NCBI RefSeq assembly: GCF_029076845.1
Contig: NZ_JARESE010000085.1
Location: forward strand, 1-62,516
Length of the DNA stretch: 62,516 nucleotides
Origin: Novosphingobium album (ex Liu et al. 2023)
Lineage (GTDB): Bacteria; Pseudomonadota; Alphaproteobacteria; Sphingomonadales; Sphingomonadaceae
Reading direction: 5' to 3'
Part shown: piece after piece, positions 1-8,368 of the stretch
Position numbering within the stretch: the first letter of the stretch is position 1
How the letters are laid out: the number at the start of each line of letters is the position of its first letter
Program-made: the position numbers and the translations under genes
Notes under the pieces: model-generated
The model's input: the letters and a program-made list of their open reading frames with translations, nothing else
Databases searched by the model: none
Told to the model about the DNA's origin: nothing

Positions 1-23
1 CAACCCCAACGACATAGGGAATT

Positions 24-1520
24 TTAAGCGCCCACATCTGGGGAAGCTTCGGTGCCCGTTGACAGGGCCTGGGGAGCATCGATCTTCGGTGGCGTGCCGG
101 CCTTGCCGTCGGTCAGCCGGTGGAGGATGTTGAGCACGTGGGTCTTGGTCGGCACGCCGGCTTCAAGCGCAAGCTCGACGGCGCAGAGGACAGCCTGTTC
201 GTCGTGCTGGAGGACCAGGGCGAGGATCTCGACCATCTCCCGGTCGCCCCCGGGCCGCTTGAGCAGAGACGCCTGCAACTGCCGGAAGGCATCGGGCATC
301 TCCATGAAGGGTGCGCCGTTACGCAGGGCTCCCGGCTTGCGCTGGATCACCGCCAGGTAGTGGCGCCAGTCATAGACCGTACGTCCGGGCAGATGATGGG
401 ACCGCTCGATGATCCGTTCATGCTCGCACAGGATCCGGCCCTCGGCCGCCACGACGATCCGGTCCGGATAGACGCGCAGGCTGACCGGGCGATTGGCGAA
501 GGAGGCCGGCACGCTGTACCGATTGCGCTCGAAGTGCACGAGGCAGGTCGGCGAGACCCGCTTGGCATGCTCGACGAAGCCGTCGAAGGTGCGTCCCAGC
601 GGCATCAGGCTGGCGACCTCGTCCGCCCAGGCATCGGCGATCGTGCCGGGCATGACGCCATGCTGGATCTCGTGCCACTGCTCGATGCAGCGCTGCTCGA
701 GCCAGGCATTGAGCGCCGGCAGATCGGGGAAGCACGGCAATGGCTGCCACAGCCGGCGCCGGGCATCCTGGACGTTCTTCTCGACCTGACCCTTCTCCCA
801 TCCGGCGGCGGGATTACAGAACTCCGGCTCGAACAGGTAATGGCTGGCCAGCGCTGAGAACCGGGCATTGACCTGGCGCACCTTGCCCGCGCCGATCCGA
901 TCGACCGCGGTCTTCATATTGTCGAAGATTCCCCGGCGCGGGACCCCGCCCAGCACCCGGAACGCCTGGGTCAGCGCATCGAACAGCATCTCGTGGGTCT
1001 GGAGCAGGTAGGCCCTGACGATGAACGCGCGGCTGTGCGACAGCTTGCTGTGCGCGACCTGCAGCTTGGTCCTCTCCCCGGCGATGATCGCCCAGTCCTC
1101 GCTCCAGTCGAACTGGAAGGCCTCGCCCGGCATGAACACGAGCGGCACGAAGGTGCCCCGGCCACTGGTCTGGGCATCGCGCTGGCGGTCGGCCTTCCAC
1201 TCCCGGGCAAAGGCCGCGACGCGGTTGTACGAACCGTCATAGCCGAGCGTCACCAGATCGGCGTGCATCTGCTTGACCGTGCGGCGCTGCTTGCGCGACC
1301 GGCCAGCCTCGACCCGCAGCCATCCGGACAGCTTCTCGGCAAACGGGTCGAGCTTGCTCGGCCGCTCGGGCACCTTGAACCGGGGTTCAACCGTGCCGGC
1401 GCGCAGGTACTTGCGGATCGTGTTGCGGGACAAGCCGGTGCGCCGTTCGATCTCCCGGATCGGCATGCCTTCCCGGAAATGCCAGCGGCGGATCACACTC
1501 AATAACGCCATGTCGATCAC
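24..1520 (-). CDS. istA: IS21-family transposase IstA
   Basis: Transposase of 498 residues, a normal length for IstA. An N-terminal helix-turn-helix (about residues 18-40, IREIERRTGLSRNTIRKYLR) should bind the terminal repeats. The DDE integrase core shows D138 in FQFDWSED, D200 in IFDNMKTAV, and a Glu in GWEKGQVEK (E242 or E247). The C-terminal beta-rich region (around RNRYSVPASFANRPVSLRVY) is also typical. IstA cuts and joins DNA with the ATPase IstB, which should be encoded just left of the window. The reading frame is intact, so the element may still move if istB is present. Confidence 0.93.
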   Translation of the reverse strand: MIDMALLSVIRRWHFREGMPIREIERRTGLSRNTIRKYLRAGTVEPRFKVPERPSKLDPFAEKLSGWLRVEAGRSRKQRRTVKQMHADLVTLGYDGSYNRVAAFAREWKADRQRDAQTSGRGTFVPLVFMPGEAFQFDWSEDWAIIAGERTKLQVAHSKLSHSRAFIVRAYLLQTHEMLFDALTQAFRVLGGVPRRGIFDNMKTAVDRIGAGKVRQVNARFSALASHYLFEPEFCNPAAGWEKGQVEKNVQDARRRLWQPLPCFPDLPALNAWLEQRCIEQWHEIQHGVMPGTIADAWADEVASLMPLGRTFDGFVEHAKRVSPTCLVHFERNRYSVPASFANRPVSLRVYPDRIVVAAEGRILCEHERIIERSHHLPGRTVYDWRHYLAVIQRKPGALRNGAPFMEMPDAFRQLQASLLKRPGGDREMVEILALVLQHDEQAVLCAVELALEAGVPTKTHVLNILHRLTDGKAGTPPKIDAPQALSTGTEASPDVGA

Positions 1521-1563
1521 TCCATGATCCCCCGACTGCCAGCCAGGGGAACGATCAGAACAT

Positions 1564-1614
1564 GGGTCAATTCTCAGTGGAAATTACGGCCTCTCCCGGG
1601 TCACTTCTCAGTGG
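1564..1614. repeat. Two 17-bp subterminal repeats of the IS21 end
   Basis: GGGTCAATTCTCAGTGG (1564-1580) and GGGTCACTTCTCAGTGG (1598-1614) are direct copies differing at one base and starting 34 bases apart. Multiple terminal repeats like these are the binding sites of IstA in IS21 elements. Confidence 0.8.
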
Positions 1615-1617
1615 CAA

Positions 1618-1677
1618 TCAACAGCCGAGCATCGCGGCGAGCGCGGAACAGGCGAGGATCATCTTGGGAGTGCGCAT
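1618..1677 (-). pseudogene. traV: traV lipoprotein gene, truncated by the IS21 element
   Basis: After dsbC (stop at 1683) a new gene starts at ATG 1677 with an AAGGTGA ribosome site five bases upstream. It reads MRTPKMILACSALAAMLGC, a lipoprotein signal peptide ending in the lipobox L-G-C, and then stops at TGA (1620-1618). The codon for the lipidated Cys is the first TGT of the insertion sequence, so only 18 codons are original. In F-type systems the lipoprotein TraV, which anchors TraB and TraK at the outer membrane, is encoded close to traB. The identity therefore rests on position plus the lipobox. The rest of the gene, if kept, lies beyond the far IS end. Confidence 0.72.
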
Positions 1678-1682
1678 GATAT

Positions 1683-2552
1683 TCACCTTTTGTTCTGTGG
1701 CTCAGCTGGCGCAGTGAGGAATTCGCGCAAGGTGGCGGCGGGACGGAAGCCTTCGAGCACAGCGCCGTCCGAGGGTCGGACGACGACGGGTGTGCCGCCA
1801 AAGCCGTGAGCCTTGGCGAAGGCCTCATTGGCATCGAGGCCGGTCACATCGCAGGGCTTGGGATTGGCGAGAGCGAGCTTCGAGTAGGCGGCATGCAGCG
1901 CAACATCGGGGTGCGGCGCGCAGATCACCTGCTCGGCGATCCGCCGACTATCGGCGCCGAAGATCGAGATCGGGCGTTCCTCGACGCGGGCGCCGATCGC
2001 TTTCAGTTCGGCTTCGAGCTTCTTGCAGTAGCCGCAGTTGAAATCGGAGAAGACAACCGCCTTGGGGCCATCGACCGGCCCCCAGGTCACCGCGCCCTTC
2101 GCGGGAAGCCCGGCGAGCGAGACTTTGGCTGCGGGCGCCTTCCGCTGGGGCTGGGTGCCTTCTTCGTCGCCTTGGCGGCGCGCCGACCCGGCGGCGAGGA
2201 GGTCGGGATTCAACGCGAGCAGCCGAGCCGCCGTCAGGTCCTGTCGTGCCTCCATGTCGTAGACGCGGCCGATGACCAGGTACTTGGCGCCGCGGTCGAC
2301 GTAAAACAGGTTCGCTTTCGACACGACTTCGCACAGGCCGCCCAGGCCCTTGCAGTCGATCGCGTCGATCGGCGTCTTGGGAAGCCGGAGCTTGAGCGCG
2401 GCGCGAACCTTGGCGACGTCGGGCTGGCCGACCGAGGTCGCGGCGAGACTGGCAACCGCCCAGCCGGTAGCCGCCGAAACGGTGACGATGGCGGCGATGC
2501 CGGCGCCGAGGCGCAGCCAGCGGCGCGGCCGGGGATACATGGGCTCGATCAT
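1683..2552 (-). CDS. DsbC/thioredoxin-fold disulfide isomerase of the conjugation system
   Basis: A 289-residue protein with one N-terminal membrane segment (about 13-37) and a periplasmic thioredoxin-like domain. The redox motif C173-G-Y-C176 sits in FNCGYCKKLE, with the cis-Pro loop GGTPVV near the C terminus. A second pair, C211 and C234, may form a structural disulfide. DsbC-type proteins in F-type secretion operons help fold cysteine-rich Tra proteins in the periplasm. The start overlaps the traB stop by four bases (ATGA), implying translational coupling, and traV follows after five bases. Confidence 0.85.
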   Translation of the reverse strand: MIEPMYPRPRRWLRLGAGIAAIVTVSAATGWAVASLAATSVGQPDVAKVRAALKLRLPKTPIDAIDCKGLGGLCEVVSKANLFYVDRGAKYLVIGRVYDMEARQDLTAARLLALNPDLLAAGSARRQGDEEGTQPQRKAPAAKVSLAGLPAKGAVTWGPVDGPKAVVFSDFNCGYCKKLEAELKAIGARVEERPISIFGADSRRIAEQVICAPHPDVALHAAYSKLALANPKPCDVTGLDANEAFAKAHGFGGTPVVVRPSDGAVLEGFRPAATLREFLTAPAEPQNKR

Positions 2553-3880
2553 CGGGAATTCCTCACATAGACGCCGTCGAGAAAGACGATTTCGACATCG
2601 ATCCCCGTGGGCATCTCGACGACAGGTTGATATTGTTCGGCGCGCTCGATCAGGTACTTGCTGACCGTATCGGCGGCATCGGCGGCGCCCGATCCGAGGC
2701 CGCCGCCGAGGATATCGCCGGTCGAAAGCTTCGATCGCTTGCCGTCAGCGCCTGTGGTGACGCCGGTGAAGACGCTGTTGGCATTGGCCGAGAAGCCCCG
2801 GCCGAAGCCGCCGACGATGCCGGCGAGCAGGGCCTGGCTGACCAGGCTGCCTTCACGGCTGACGACGCGGCCCCGCACCCCGGACTTGCCGGCAAAGCTG
2901 ATGAAGCCCTTGACCTCGCTCACCGCCACCCGCCCACCGGGCTGGTCGCAGGTCATCCGGGCAAGCTTCACGTAGACCTTCTCCGACGAGAGATCGCCGC
3001 GTGCCGCACCGTTCACGACGCATCCCTGAAGCCGGGTGGTGAGGACCTTGCCGTTCTGCAGAACCGACCGCGCGGGACCGGTGATCCGGAGGACTACGGG
3101 CAGGGGATCGGTCTGGCTCGCGACGCCGGCGGAGGCATCGACGCCGACGATGACGCGCGCCGTGGCGTAGGAATTCGGTGGCAGGTAGTCGGGCGAATCC
3201 TCGACCACCACCGGCGGCGCTTCCGGACGTGCCGATCGCAGACCGTTCGCTGCCGCCTTGTCCGCGGCAAAGTTCATCAGCTTCACCTCGCCCGGCGCCA
3301 TTGCGTCAGGAGTGGCCGGCGTCCCTCCGGGCGGTGGCGGGGTTGAGCCGAGACGACCGCGGGCATCGTAGCCGCCAGCCTGCGGACCGTAAGCCGGCGC
3401 CGCCGGTGTGGCAGCCGCGGCCGTCGGCTGCGCCGCGAGCCGTGTCTTCAACTCCGCGTTCTCCGCCGAGATCGCGTCGATCGCGGCTTGGCCGTCCACC
3501 CGCATCGCCTGGTTCTCGGTCTTCAGGGCAGCGAGCTGCGCCTCGACCTCTGATCGGGGAAGCTGGGCGTCCTTCAGCGCCTTCTGTTCTCGGGTGACCG
3601 CGTCGAGCCGGTTGCCATAGGTCGCGACGAACTCGCGTTGCGACAGGTCTCGGTTGACCAGCCCCGCGGTGTCGATCGTTTGCGCCGCGTCCGGATCGCC
3701 GGAGTTGGGCTTGTCATCCCCGCCGAGGATGAACCAGGCGCCGCCGCACAAGAGGACGGCACCCACCGTTCCCATCAGCAGCTTCTGACGCCTCGCCGTC
3801 CGCAAGTTGAGCGCGGTCAGTTCGGACGCAGCAGCTGGTTCCGCCTGCAACGGGGCTTGGCTGCGGGTTTGCTCAGTCAT
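2549..3880 (-). CDS. traB: F-type conjugative transfer protein TraB (VirB10-like)
   Basis: A 443-residue inner-membrane protein that spans the envelope and links the inner and outer parts of the secretion channel. After a short cytoplasmic tail there is one membrane segment (about 34-52, LLMGTVGAVLLCGGAWFIL), then a coiled coil (about 80-150), a Pro-rich linker, and the VirB10/TraB domain (about 230-443, including SEVKGFISFAGKSGVRGRVV and ALLAGIVGGFGRGF). The frame stays open upstream, but ATG 3880 overlaps the end of traK by eight bases and gives the usual TraB N terminus. Confidence 0.9.
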   Translation of the reverse strand: MTEQTRSQAPLQAEPAAASELTALNLRTARRQKLLMGTVGAVLLCGGAWFILGGDDKPNSGDPDAAQTIDTAGLVNRDLSQREFVATYGNRLDAVTREQKALKDAQLPRSEVEAQLAALKTENQAMRVDGQAAIDAISAENAELKTRLAAQPTAAAATPAAPAYGPQAGGYDARGRLGSTPPPPGGTPATPDAMAPGEVKLMNFAADKAAANGLRSARPEAPPVVVEDSPDYLPPNSYATARVIVGVDASAGVASQTDPLPVVLRITGPARSVLQNGKVLTTRLQGCVVNGAARGDLSSEKVYVKLARMTCDQPGGRVAVSEVKGFISFAGKSGVRGRVVSREGSLVSQALLAGIVGGFGRGFSANANSVFTGVTTGADGKRSKLSTGDILGGGLGSGAADAADTVSKYLIERAEQYQPVVEMPTGIDVEIVFLDGVYVRNSR

Positions 3881-4628
3881 TGGGATTCTCCCCATTGGCG
3901 CCGACCACGAAGACGGTCGTGCTGGCGCCGGGCTCGAGAACGGGATTGGCGATTGCCACGGCCAAGGCATTCTTGGGCGAAAGCTCGCTCTCCGCGACGG
4001 TGCGCCGCTTCGAGCCGCGATTGCCGACGCGGATGACCTTCCCTTCGAGGCTTGCGCCGCGATACTCGGCGATGAGCTGGACTTCGAGATCGCCGACGCG
4101 CGTCGGCACGGCGGACGATTGCCGAACCTCGAAGCCTTCCACGGTGCCGTCGTTCGCCATCGCCTGGATGAGACGCACCGCGGTGGTCGAGAGCGGCGTC
4201 TCGCTTTCCCAGGCAGCCGCGTCATTATGGGCAATGGCGGGATTGGTGATGAAGATCTGCGCGGCCGGGATGTTCTCGATCCGGCAGCCGACCTTGTAGA
4301 CGTAGCCCTTCTTGGTGGTCGCGAAGAAGCTGATCGACCGGGCGGCGAAGGTCTCCGGGACCGAGACGTAGATATCTCCGCGCAGCGGCTCATTGGTTAC
4401 CGCGAAGTCGTTGTACGGCGTGCCGCTCGAAATCTTCGAGACGCTCGCGAACTGGTCGTTCACGAGGGCGAAGCGCGTCAGTTCGCGCGACGAGACATCG
4501 CACTCGATCGCCGATCCGTCCGCGGCCTGCTTGAACTGGTCGGCGAGCGCCGGCGTCGCGACGCTGGCGAGCATCGAGACGCTCAGCAACATCGCCGCGC
4601 GCCATCGCAGGTTCATTTGATCAGCCAT
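3873..4628 (-). CDS. traK: F-type conjugative transfer protein TraK (VirB9-like secretin)
   Basis: About 251 residues. A Sec signal peptide (MNLRWRAAMLLSVSMLASVA, then TPALA) precedes a periplasmic domain rich in beta strands. TraK forms the outer ring of the F-type channel with TraV and TraB. A GTG at 4631 is also possible, but ATG 4628 sits seven bases after GGAGG (4640-4636) and is preferred. It overlaps the traE stop, so the two genes are probably translated in series. Loss of TraV would leave TraK without its outer-membrane anchor. Confidence 0.85.
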   Translation of the reverse strand: MADQMNLRWRAAMLLSVSMLASVATPALADQFKQAADGSAIECDVSSRELTRFALVNDQFASVSKISSGTPYNDFAVTNEPLRGDIYVSVPETFAARSISFFATTKKGYVYKVGCRIENIPAAQIFITNPAIAHNDAAAWESETPLSTTAVRLIQAMANDGTVEGFEVRQSSAVPTRVGDLEVQLIAEYRGASLEGKVIRVGNRGSKRRTVAESELSPKNALAVAIANPVLEPGASTTVFVVGANGENPND

Positions 4629-5200
4629 CACTTGGCCTCCTTGTTCTTGTCTGCGGGCGGCAGCTGCGCGAAGCCCGACAGAGCGAGCCGCAGGCCGCGA
4701 TAGGTCCAGGAGAAGCGGAACCGGCGCTCGTCGCTGGCGATCACTTGCGCGCCGACGAACGTCTTGAGCGTTCCCGATACTTCGGACGTCAGCGCCTTGG
4801 GATCGACCGTCATCGACTTGATCACGAAGGCCTGGGTCACGTCGGAGCCGCGCTGCTCCTCCACGATCCGCACGAGCTCGGCCTTGAGCTGGCCGAAGTG
4901 GGCGGGGTCGGCGAGACGGAGAACTTCCTCCATCCAGTAGTCGAGCGCCTCGGGACTGCGGTTAAGCAGCATGAGCGCGGTGTCGCGGGTGACGAGCTCG
5001 AGGTAGTCCGCCTGGATGCCGGCTGTGCTGACCGTCATGCGCTTCGTGAGCGTCGGCAGCAGCACGACCTCGCTGTCGCGCGTGGCGGCCAGCGTCGTGG
5101 CGACGACCAGGGCGACGCCAAGGCACGCGCTCGTGATCGCAAAGGCGTTGCGCTGGCGCAGCAGTGATTGCTGCCGGGCGTGAGATATGTCGGAAAACAT
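4628..5200 (-). CDS. traE: F-type conjugative transfer protein TraE (VirB5/VirB8-like)
   Basis: A 190-residue protein with an N-terminal membrane anchor (about 20-44, FAITSACLGVALVVATTLAA) and a periplasmic domain ending in an alternating strand pattern (SDERRFRFSWTYRGLRLALS). Size, topology and position between traL and traK match TraE of F-type systems. A GGGGAG ribosome site precedes the ATG. The twelve-base gap to traL indicates one transcript. Confidence 0.87.
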   Translation of the reverse strand: MFSDISHARQQSLLRQRNAFAITSACLGVALVVATTLAATRDSEVVLLPTLTKRMTVSTAGIQADYLELVTRDTALMLLNRSPEALDYWMEEVLRLADPAHFGQLKAELVRIVEEQRGSDVTQAFVIKSMTVDPKALTSEVSGTLKTFVGAQVIASDERRFRFSWTYRGLRLALSGFAQLPPADKNKEAK

Positions 5201-5212
5201 GGGAGGCTCCCC

Positions 5213-5500
5213 TCAACCGGCCAAAAGTCGGCAATGGGAAGGCGGCGTCGCCTTGAGACCCAGAAACCCGGCCGGCAGATACCAGTATGCGGCGTGAGCG
5301 ACCCAAGAGCTGGCGCGCCCTGCTTTTGCCTTTCGCAGCGCGAACCAGGCGCCAAATGACAACGCAATGCCGATAAGGATATGCTGGCTGAGAATTCCCC
5401 AAGCGAAGGGGACGATCATCCCGGCGAACTCGTCGATGGTCCAGAAGCCGATCAACTCCGGATCGTCGAGCCGGCGAGGGATGATGTAAGGGTCCGTCAT
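5213..5500 (-). CDS. traL: F-type conjugative transfer protein TraL
   Basis: A small protein of 95 residues. It begins MTDPYIIPRRLDDPELIGFW, the typical TraL opening in which a Pro-rich start is followed by a hydrophobic hairpin (about 25-60). TraL is an inner-membrane component of pilus assembly. It lies between traA and traE in the canonical order. Confidence 0.87.
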   Translation of the reverse strand: MTDPYIIPRRLDDPELIGFWTIDEFAGMIVPFAWGILSQHILIGIALSFGAWFALRKAKAGRASSWVAHAAYWYLPAGFLGLKATPPSHCRLLAG

Positions 5501-5527
5501 GGCGACGCGCCTTCCCGTGCCCGTTCG

Positions 5528-5857
5528 TCAGATGATCGCTGTCACGACCGAGGTGACGATCGGGACACCCGTACCGACACCGATGCCGACGCCGACCGGA
5601 ACGGCTACCTGGCCGAGCGAGAAGCGGCCCGACGCGAGACCGATGAGGCCGCCGGCGAGGCTGAGGACGGTGATGATCTTGCCGCCCGAGCCTTCCAAGA
5701 AGTCGGTGAACTTCGTGAGGGCCGGGGTGAAGGTCGCATCGGCGCCGGCGTAGGCGGCGCTCGCCATGAGCGCGGCGACAGCGACGGGGATGGCGATGCC
5801 AGCGGCCTTGGCGAGGCGATCGGCGCGGGAACGGCGGGGGAGGAGAAGGGACTGCAT
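5528..5857 (-). CDS. traA: Pilin precursor TraA
   Basis: A 109-residue propilin. A long basic and hydrophobic leader (about 1-37, ending SAAYA) precedes a mature peptide of roughly 72 residues with two hydrophobic helices (about 61-75 and 84-108) joined by a short polar loop, as in F-pilins. It is the first gene of the leftward tra operon, so its promoter must lie in 5858-6204. A separate peptidase or chaperone was not seen in the window. Confidence 0.82.
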   Translation of the reverse strand: MQSLLLPRRSRADRLAKAAGIAIPVAVAALMASAAYAGADATFTPALTKFTDFLEGSGGKIITVLSLAGGLIGLASGRFSLGQVAVPVGVGIGVGTGVPIVTSVVTAII

Positions 5858-6204
5858 TGAGAGGCTCCGAGTCTGAGGATCGCAGCGCCGTTTCGCCGCT
5901 GCCCGATCTCAATGCGTCTAGGAAATGGTCGTAGGAAATGAGGAACCGGCGGCAGGTGAAAAGAAGGACGCTTACGGACGGAACTAACTATTCGCGGTCG
6001 GAAAATATCGCGGATTAGTGCGGGTTAGAGCGGCACAACCGTCGCGAGAATCAGGCGAATCAGTCGGAGATCTCCGTCTTTCGTTCGTCTCGTTTAGGGC
6101 CACTCACAAACGAGATGTTCCGCTAATGTTCTTTTCGCTTTCCTACAGGCGTTCCTCACGCATATCTCTGCGACTCAACCAAGTTGATCAGACAGGAGGC
6201 GCTT
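5858..6204. promoter_or_regulatory. Divergent control region between the tra operon and the XRE regulator
   Basis: A non-coding stretch of 347 bases between oppositely transcribed traA and the XRE gene. It holds a perfect 12-bp palindrome CGGAGATCTCCG (6065-6076), an inverted repeat TCTCGTTT/AAACGAGA (6088-6095 and 6108-6115), and a short direct repeat CGGATTAG/CGGGTTAG near 6011-6029. These are plausible operators for the neighbouring repressor. No convincing -35/-10 pair was identified. Confidence 0.5.
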
Positions 6205-6654
6205 GTGCGCGATGTTGAATGCACCAATCCGGGCGTTGCTCGGGCACTTACCTTTGCCGTCGAGGGTTCGGGTAAGCCTCGCCATCAAGTGGCGCGCGAG
6301 GCAGGCATGCACCGCGAGACGCTGCAACGGGTGATGCGCGGTGAAAGGCCGATAGCAGTCGACGAGGCTACGCAGATTCTTACGACATGCGGGGCCTATC
6401 CCAAAGCGACGCTGCTTCTCACAATGGCGGGTCAGGAAGACCTCGCTTGCCAGTGGATGCGCAACGAAATGGGGCAGTTTCTCGAGGAGTTCCTCGCCGT
6501 ACTCCCGATGCACCTCGACCGGACGCTGGGGCGCCGCGTTGCCGATTTGCGCCCGCGTTGGGCAAACGGCACGTCTCAACTCGTAGCTCGCATGCTGTCC
6601 AAGCACATCGATGAGTTCACCGATCGCGACTTCGCCGCGACACTCGGCCGATAA
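6205..6654 (+). CDS. XRE-family helix-turn-helix regulator of the conjugative element
   Basis: About 149 residues from the GTG start. AGGAGG (6194-6199) lies five bases before GTG 6205, so this start is preferred over an in-frame TTG at 6184. The N-terminal domain has a helix-turn-helix (about 24-46, PRHQVAREAGMHRETLQRVM). The C-terminal half matches nothing I recognise and may be for dimerisation. Its position, divergent from the tra operon, suggests it represses or times tra expression. This role is inferred. Confidence 0.7.
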   Translation: MRDVECTNPGVARALTFAVEGSGKPRHQVAREAGMHRETLQRVMRGERPIAVDEATQILTTCGAYPKATLLLTMAGQEDLACQWMRNEMGQFLEEFLAVLPMHLDRTLGRRVADLRPRWANGTSQLVARMLSKHIDEFTDRDFAATLGR

Positions 6655-6702
6655 TCGCAGCAAAACTTGGAGGGGACCAAGTCTCTGCAAAAGGAATCAT
6701 CC

Positions 6703-6933
6703 GTGCCGACGCTCAATTTGAATGACATCAGCTCGTCGCGACCATCGTCTTCTCCCGCCCGATTGTTGCGTCTTCCGGAGGTCATGGCACGGGTCGGCCT
6801 CAAGCGATCGGCGATCTATCAGCGCATGAGCGATGGCACCTTTCCGCGCTCGCGGTCGCTCGGGCCTAAATGCGCGGTCTGGGTCGAAGCCGAAATCGAC
6901 GCCTGGATCGACGAGGTCGTTCAGGCGCCTTGA
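6703..6933 (+). CDS. AlpA-family regulator / excisionase-like protein
   Basis: A small winged-helix protein of about 76 residues. The segment RLLRLPEVMARVGLKRSAIY, then QRMSDGTFPRSRSLG and AVWVEAEIDAWI, is the AlpA/MerR-like pattern. Such proteins activate integrase genes or act as excision factors in integrative elements. A TTG at 6667 would add 12 residues, but GTG 6703 is preceded by AAAAGGA at good distance. It converges on the integrase, and the two reading frames overlap by 13 bases. Confidence 0.8.
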   Translation: MPTLNLNDISSSRPSSSPARLLRLPEVMARVGLKRSAIYQRMSDGTFPRSRSLGPKCAVWVEAEIDAWIDEVVQAP

Positions 6934-8210
6934 AGCGCATCCTGGCGGTCGAGACGCTTTGACGTCGTCCGCGATCGGACCTTTGCCTGCGAAGCTTTGG
7001 CTTTCTTCGCTGAACCGTTATCATTCTTGCGGACGAGGCCGGCGAGGTGCTTCGCCCAGGCGTCCAGCGCACTGCGCTTTTCGGCTTTCCAATCGTGTCG
7101 CTGATATACGCCAGCGATCCCGCCCTTGGCGCCGCTGATGTGATTGAGAACGGCCTCGGTCACTTCGAATCGCACGCCCAAGCGCTGCAGCCCGGTCGCC
7201 ACGGTGCGGCGAATATCGTGAAGGGTCCATCGCTCGGCGAGTTCACGCCGCAAGCCCTCGTTGAGCGACTTCCGAAATCTCTTCAGGGCGCGGCTGTGTC
7301 CGCTTGCGCCATTCTCCGGATTTCCCATGGCGGGAAACAGTTTCGGACTGTCGTCGCTTGCAGGGATGGTCTTGAGCAAGGAAATGGCGTCCGCAGACAG
7401 GGGCACGATGTGTGGAAGCCCATTCTTTGCCCTCTCGGCCGGTATCGTCCACTCCTTGGCCTTGAGGTCGAATTCGGACCAATCGGCTTCGAAAACTTCG
7501 CTTCGCCGCGTGCCGGTCAGCATCAAGAGTTTCAGTGCCGGGCCCCAGGGCAATGCCTCCCCCTCAGCAACCCGCCACAGGCCCGCCAGTTCGGGATCAG
7601 TCAGCACCCGATCGCGGGCAGCGGGTTTCGGAGGACGGCCTGCGTCGCGGCACGGGTTGGAGGGGAGGTTGTCGAGTTGCGGCAGGGCCCAGCTGTAGAA
7701 AGCCGACAATTGAGCAAGGACGTTTCGCGCGCGTGTCGGACGAGTTTCGGCAATCTCAGCGATGAACTTGCTGATCTCACCTCGGGTGACGCTATCAGCG
7801 AAGCGATCGCCTAGGCCCGGCAATATGTACTTATTGACGACGCTTTTGAGATCGTGCGCAGACCGTAGCTTCTCTTTGCTGCGCAGATAAGCGGGCATCA
7901 TCGAGCGAATTGTGCCCGTCTTCGCGCTCGAGACGCGCGCCGGAGCTGGCGCTGCCTTTCCTGCCTCCAGGTCACTGATAATCGACCGTGCCTTTTTCCG
8001 AGCATCCGCCAGTCCAAACCGGGGGCCGTAGCGACCCACGGTGATGTTGTGGATCTTCTCCCCCACACGCTTGCGGAGGATGAAGGTTTTAGCGCCGGAC
8101 GCGCCTACTCGCACGCGGAGGCCAGGAACGTCGCTATCGCTGTGTTCGACCTGCCCTTTTTCAGGGGCTTTCAGCGCCTGAAGTTTCGCATCGGTCAGTT
8201 TGCCTGCCAT
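6921..8210 (-). CDS. int: Tyrosine-type site-specific integrase (P4-like)
   Basis: A 429-residue integrase with an N-terminal DUF4102-like arm-binding domain (about 1-80), a SAM-like core-binding domain (about 100-185) and a tyrosine recombinase domain. Likely active-site residues are R235 (TGTRRSEV), K262, H331 and R334 (LHDIRRT), H357 (LNHISG) and Y369 (VYQRHDW). The C-terminal tail is basic. P4-like integrases usually target the 3' end of tRNA genes, and such a fragment lies 160 bases upstream. All catalytic residues are present. Confidence 0.93.
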   Translation of the reverse strand: MAGKLTDAKLQALKAPEKGQVEHSDSDVPGLRVRVGASGAKTFILRKRVGEKIHNITVGRYGPRFGLADARKKARSIISDLEAGKAAPAPARVSSAKTGTIRSMMPAYLRSKEKLRSAHDLKSVVNKYILPGLGDRFADSVTRGEISKFIAEIAETRPTRARNVLAQLSAFYSWALPQLDNLPSNPCRDAGRPPKPAARDRVLTDPELAGLWRVAEGEALPWGPALKLLMLTGTRRSEVFEADWSEFDLKAKEWTIPAERAKNGLPHIVPLSADAISLLKTIPASDDSPKLFPAMGNPENGASGHSRALKRFRKSLNEGLRRELAERWTLHDIRRTVATGLQRLGVRFEVTEAVLNHISGAKGGIAGVYQRHDWKAEKRSALDAWAKHLAGLVRKNDNGSAKKAKASQAKVRSRTTSKRLDRQDALQGA

Positions 8211-8242
8211 CTGTAGATTCCTCGCTCGGAGCGTATGCCATC

Positions 8243-8259
8243 TGTTACCTTAGGTAACA
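8243..8259. promoter_or_regulatory. Perfect 17-bp dyad upstream of the integrase
   Basis: TGTTACCTTAGGTAACA has 8-bp arms around a single central T and lies 32 bases upstream of the integrase start. A repressor, AlpA or integrase-host control site is plausible. No second copy was found elsewhere in the window. Confidence 0.55.
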
Positions 8260-8368
8260 AATGGAGGCAAATACTATCGAACGAATAGGGAACAATGCGG
8301 ACCGTCGAACGCTGCAAATCATTGAAAAATAGATATTTATGGAAAAATGCGGAATATAGGATAATGGA

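Larger units (their letters stand above)
1..1623 (-). mobile_element. IS21-family insertion sequence, partial (istB side lies outside the window)
   Basis: The istA end of an IS21-family element. On the minus strand the outer end begins TGTTGATTGCCACTGAGAAG at 1623, with the TG terminus usual for the family. Two near-identical 17-bp blocks follow, the multiple terminal repeats typical of IS21. istA is inside; istB and the other end lie left of base 1, so the target-site duplication cannot be checked. The element interrupts traV. Confidence 0.85.

Noticed and set aside
3881..4393. N-terminal extension of TraB through the traK gene
   Set aside because: The extension is an out-of-frame reading of traK; ATG 3880 gives the usual TraB start and membrane segment.
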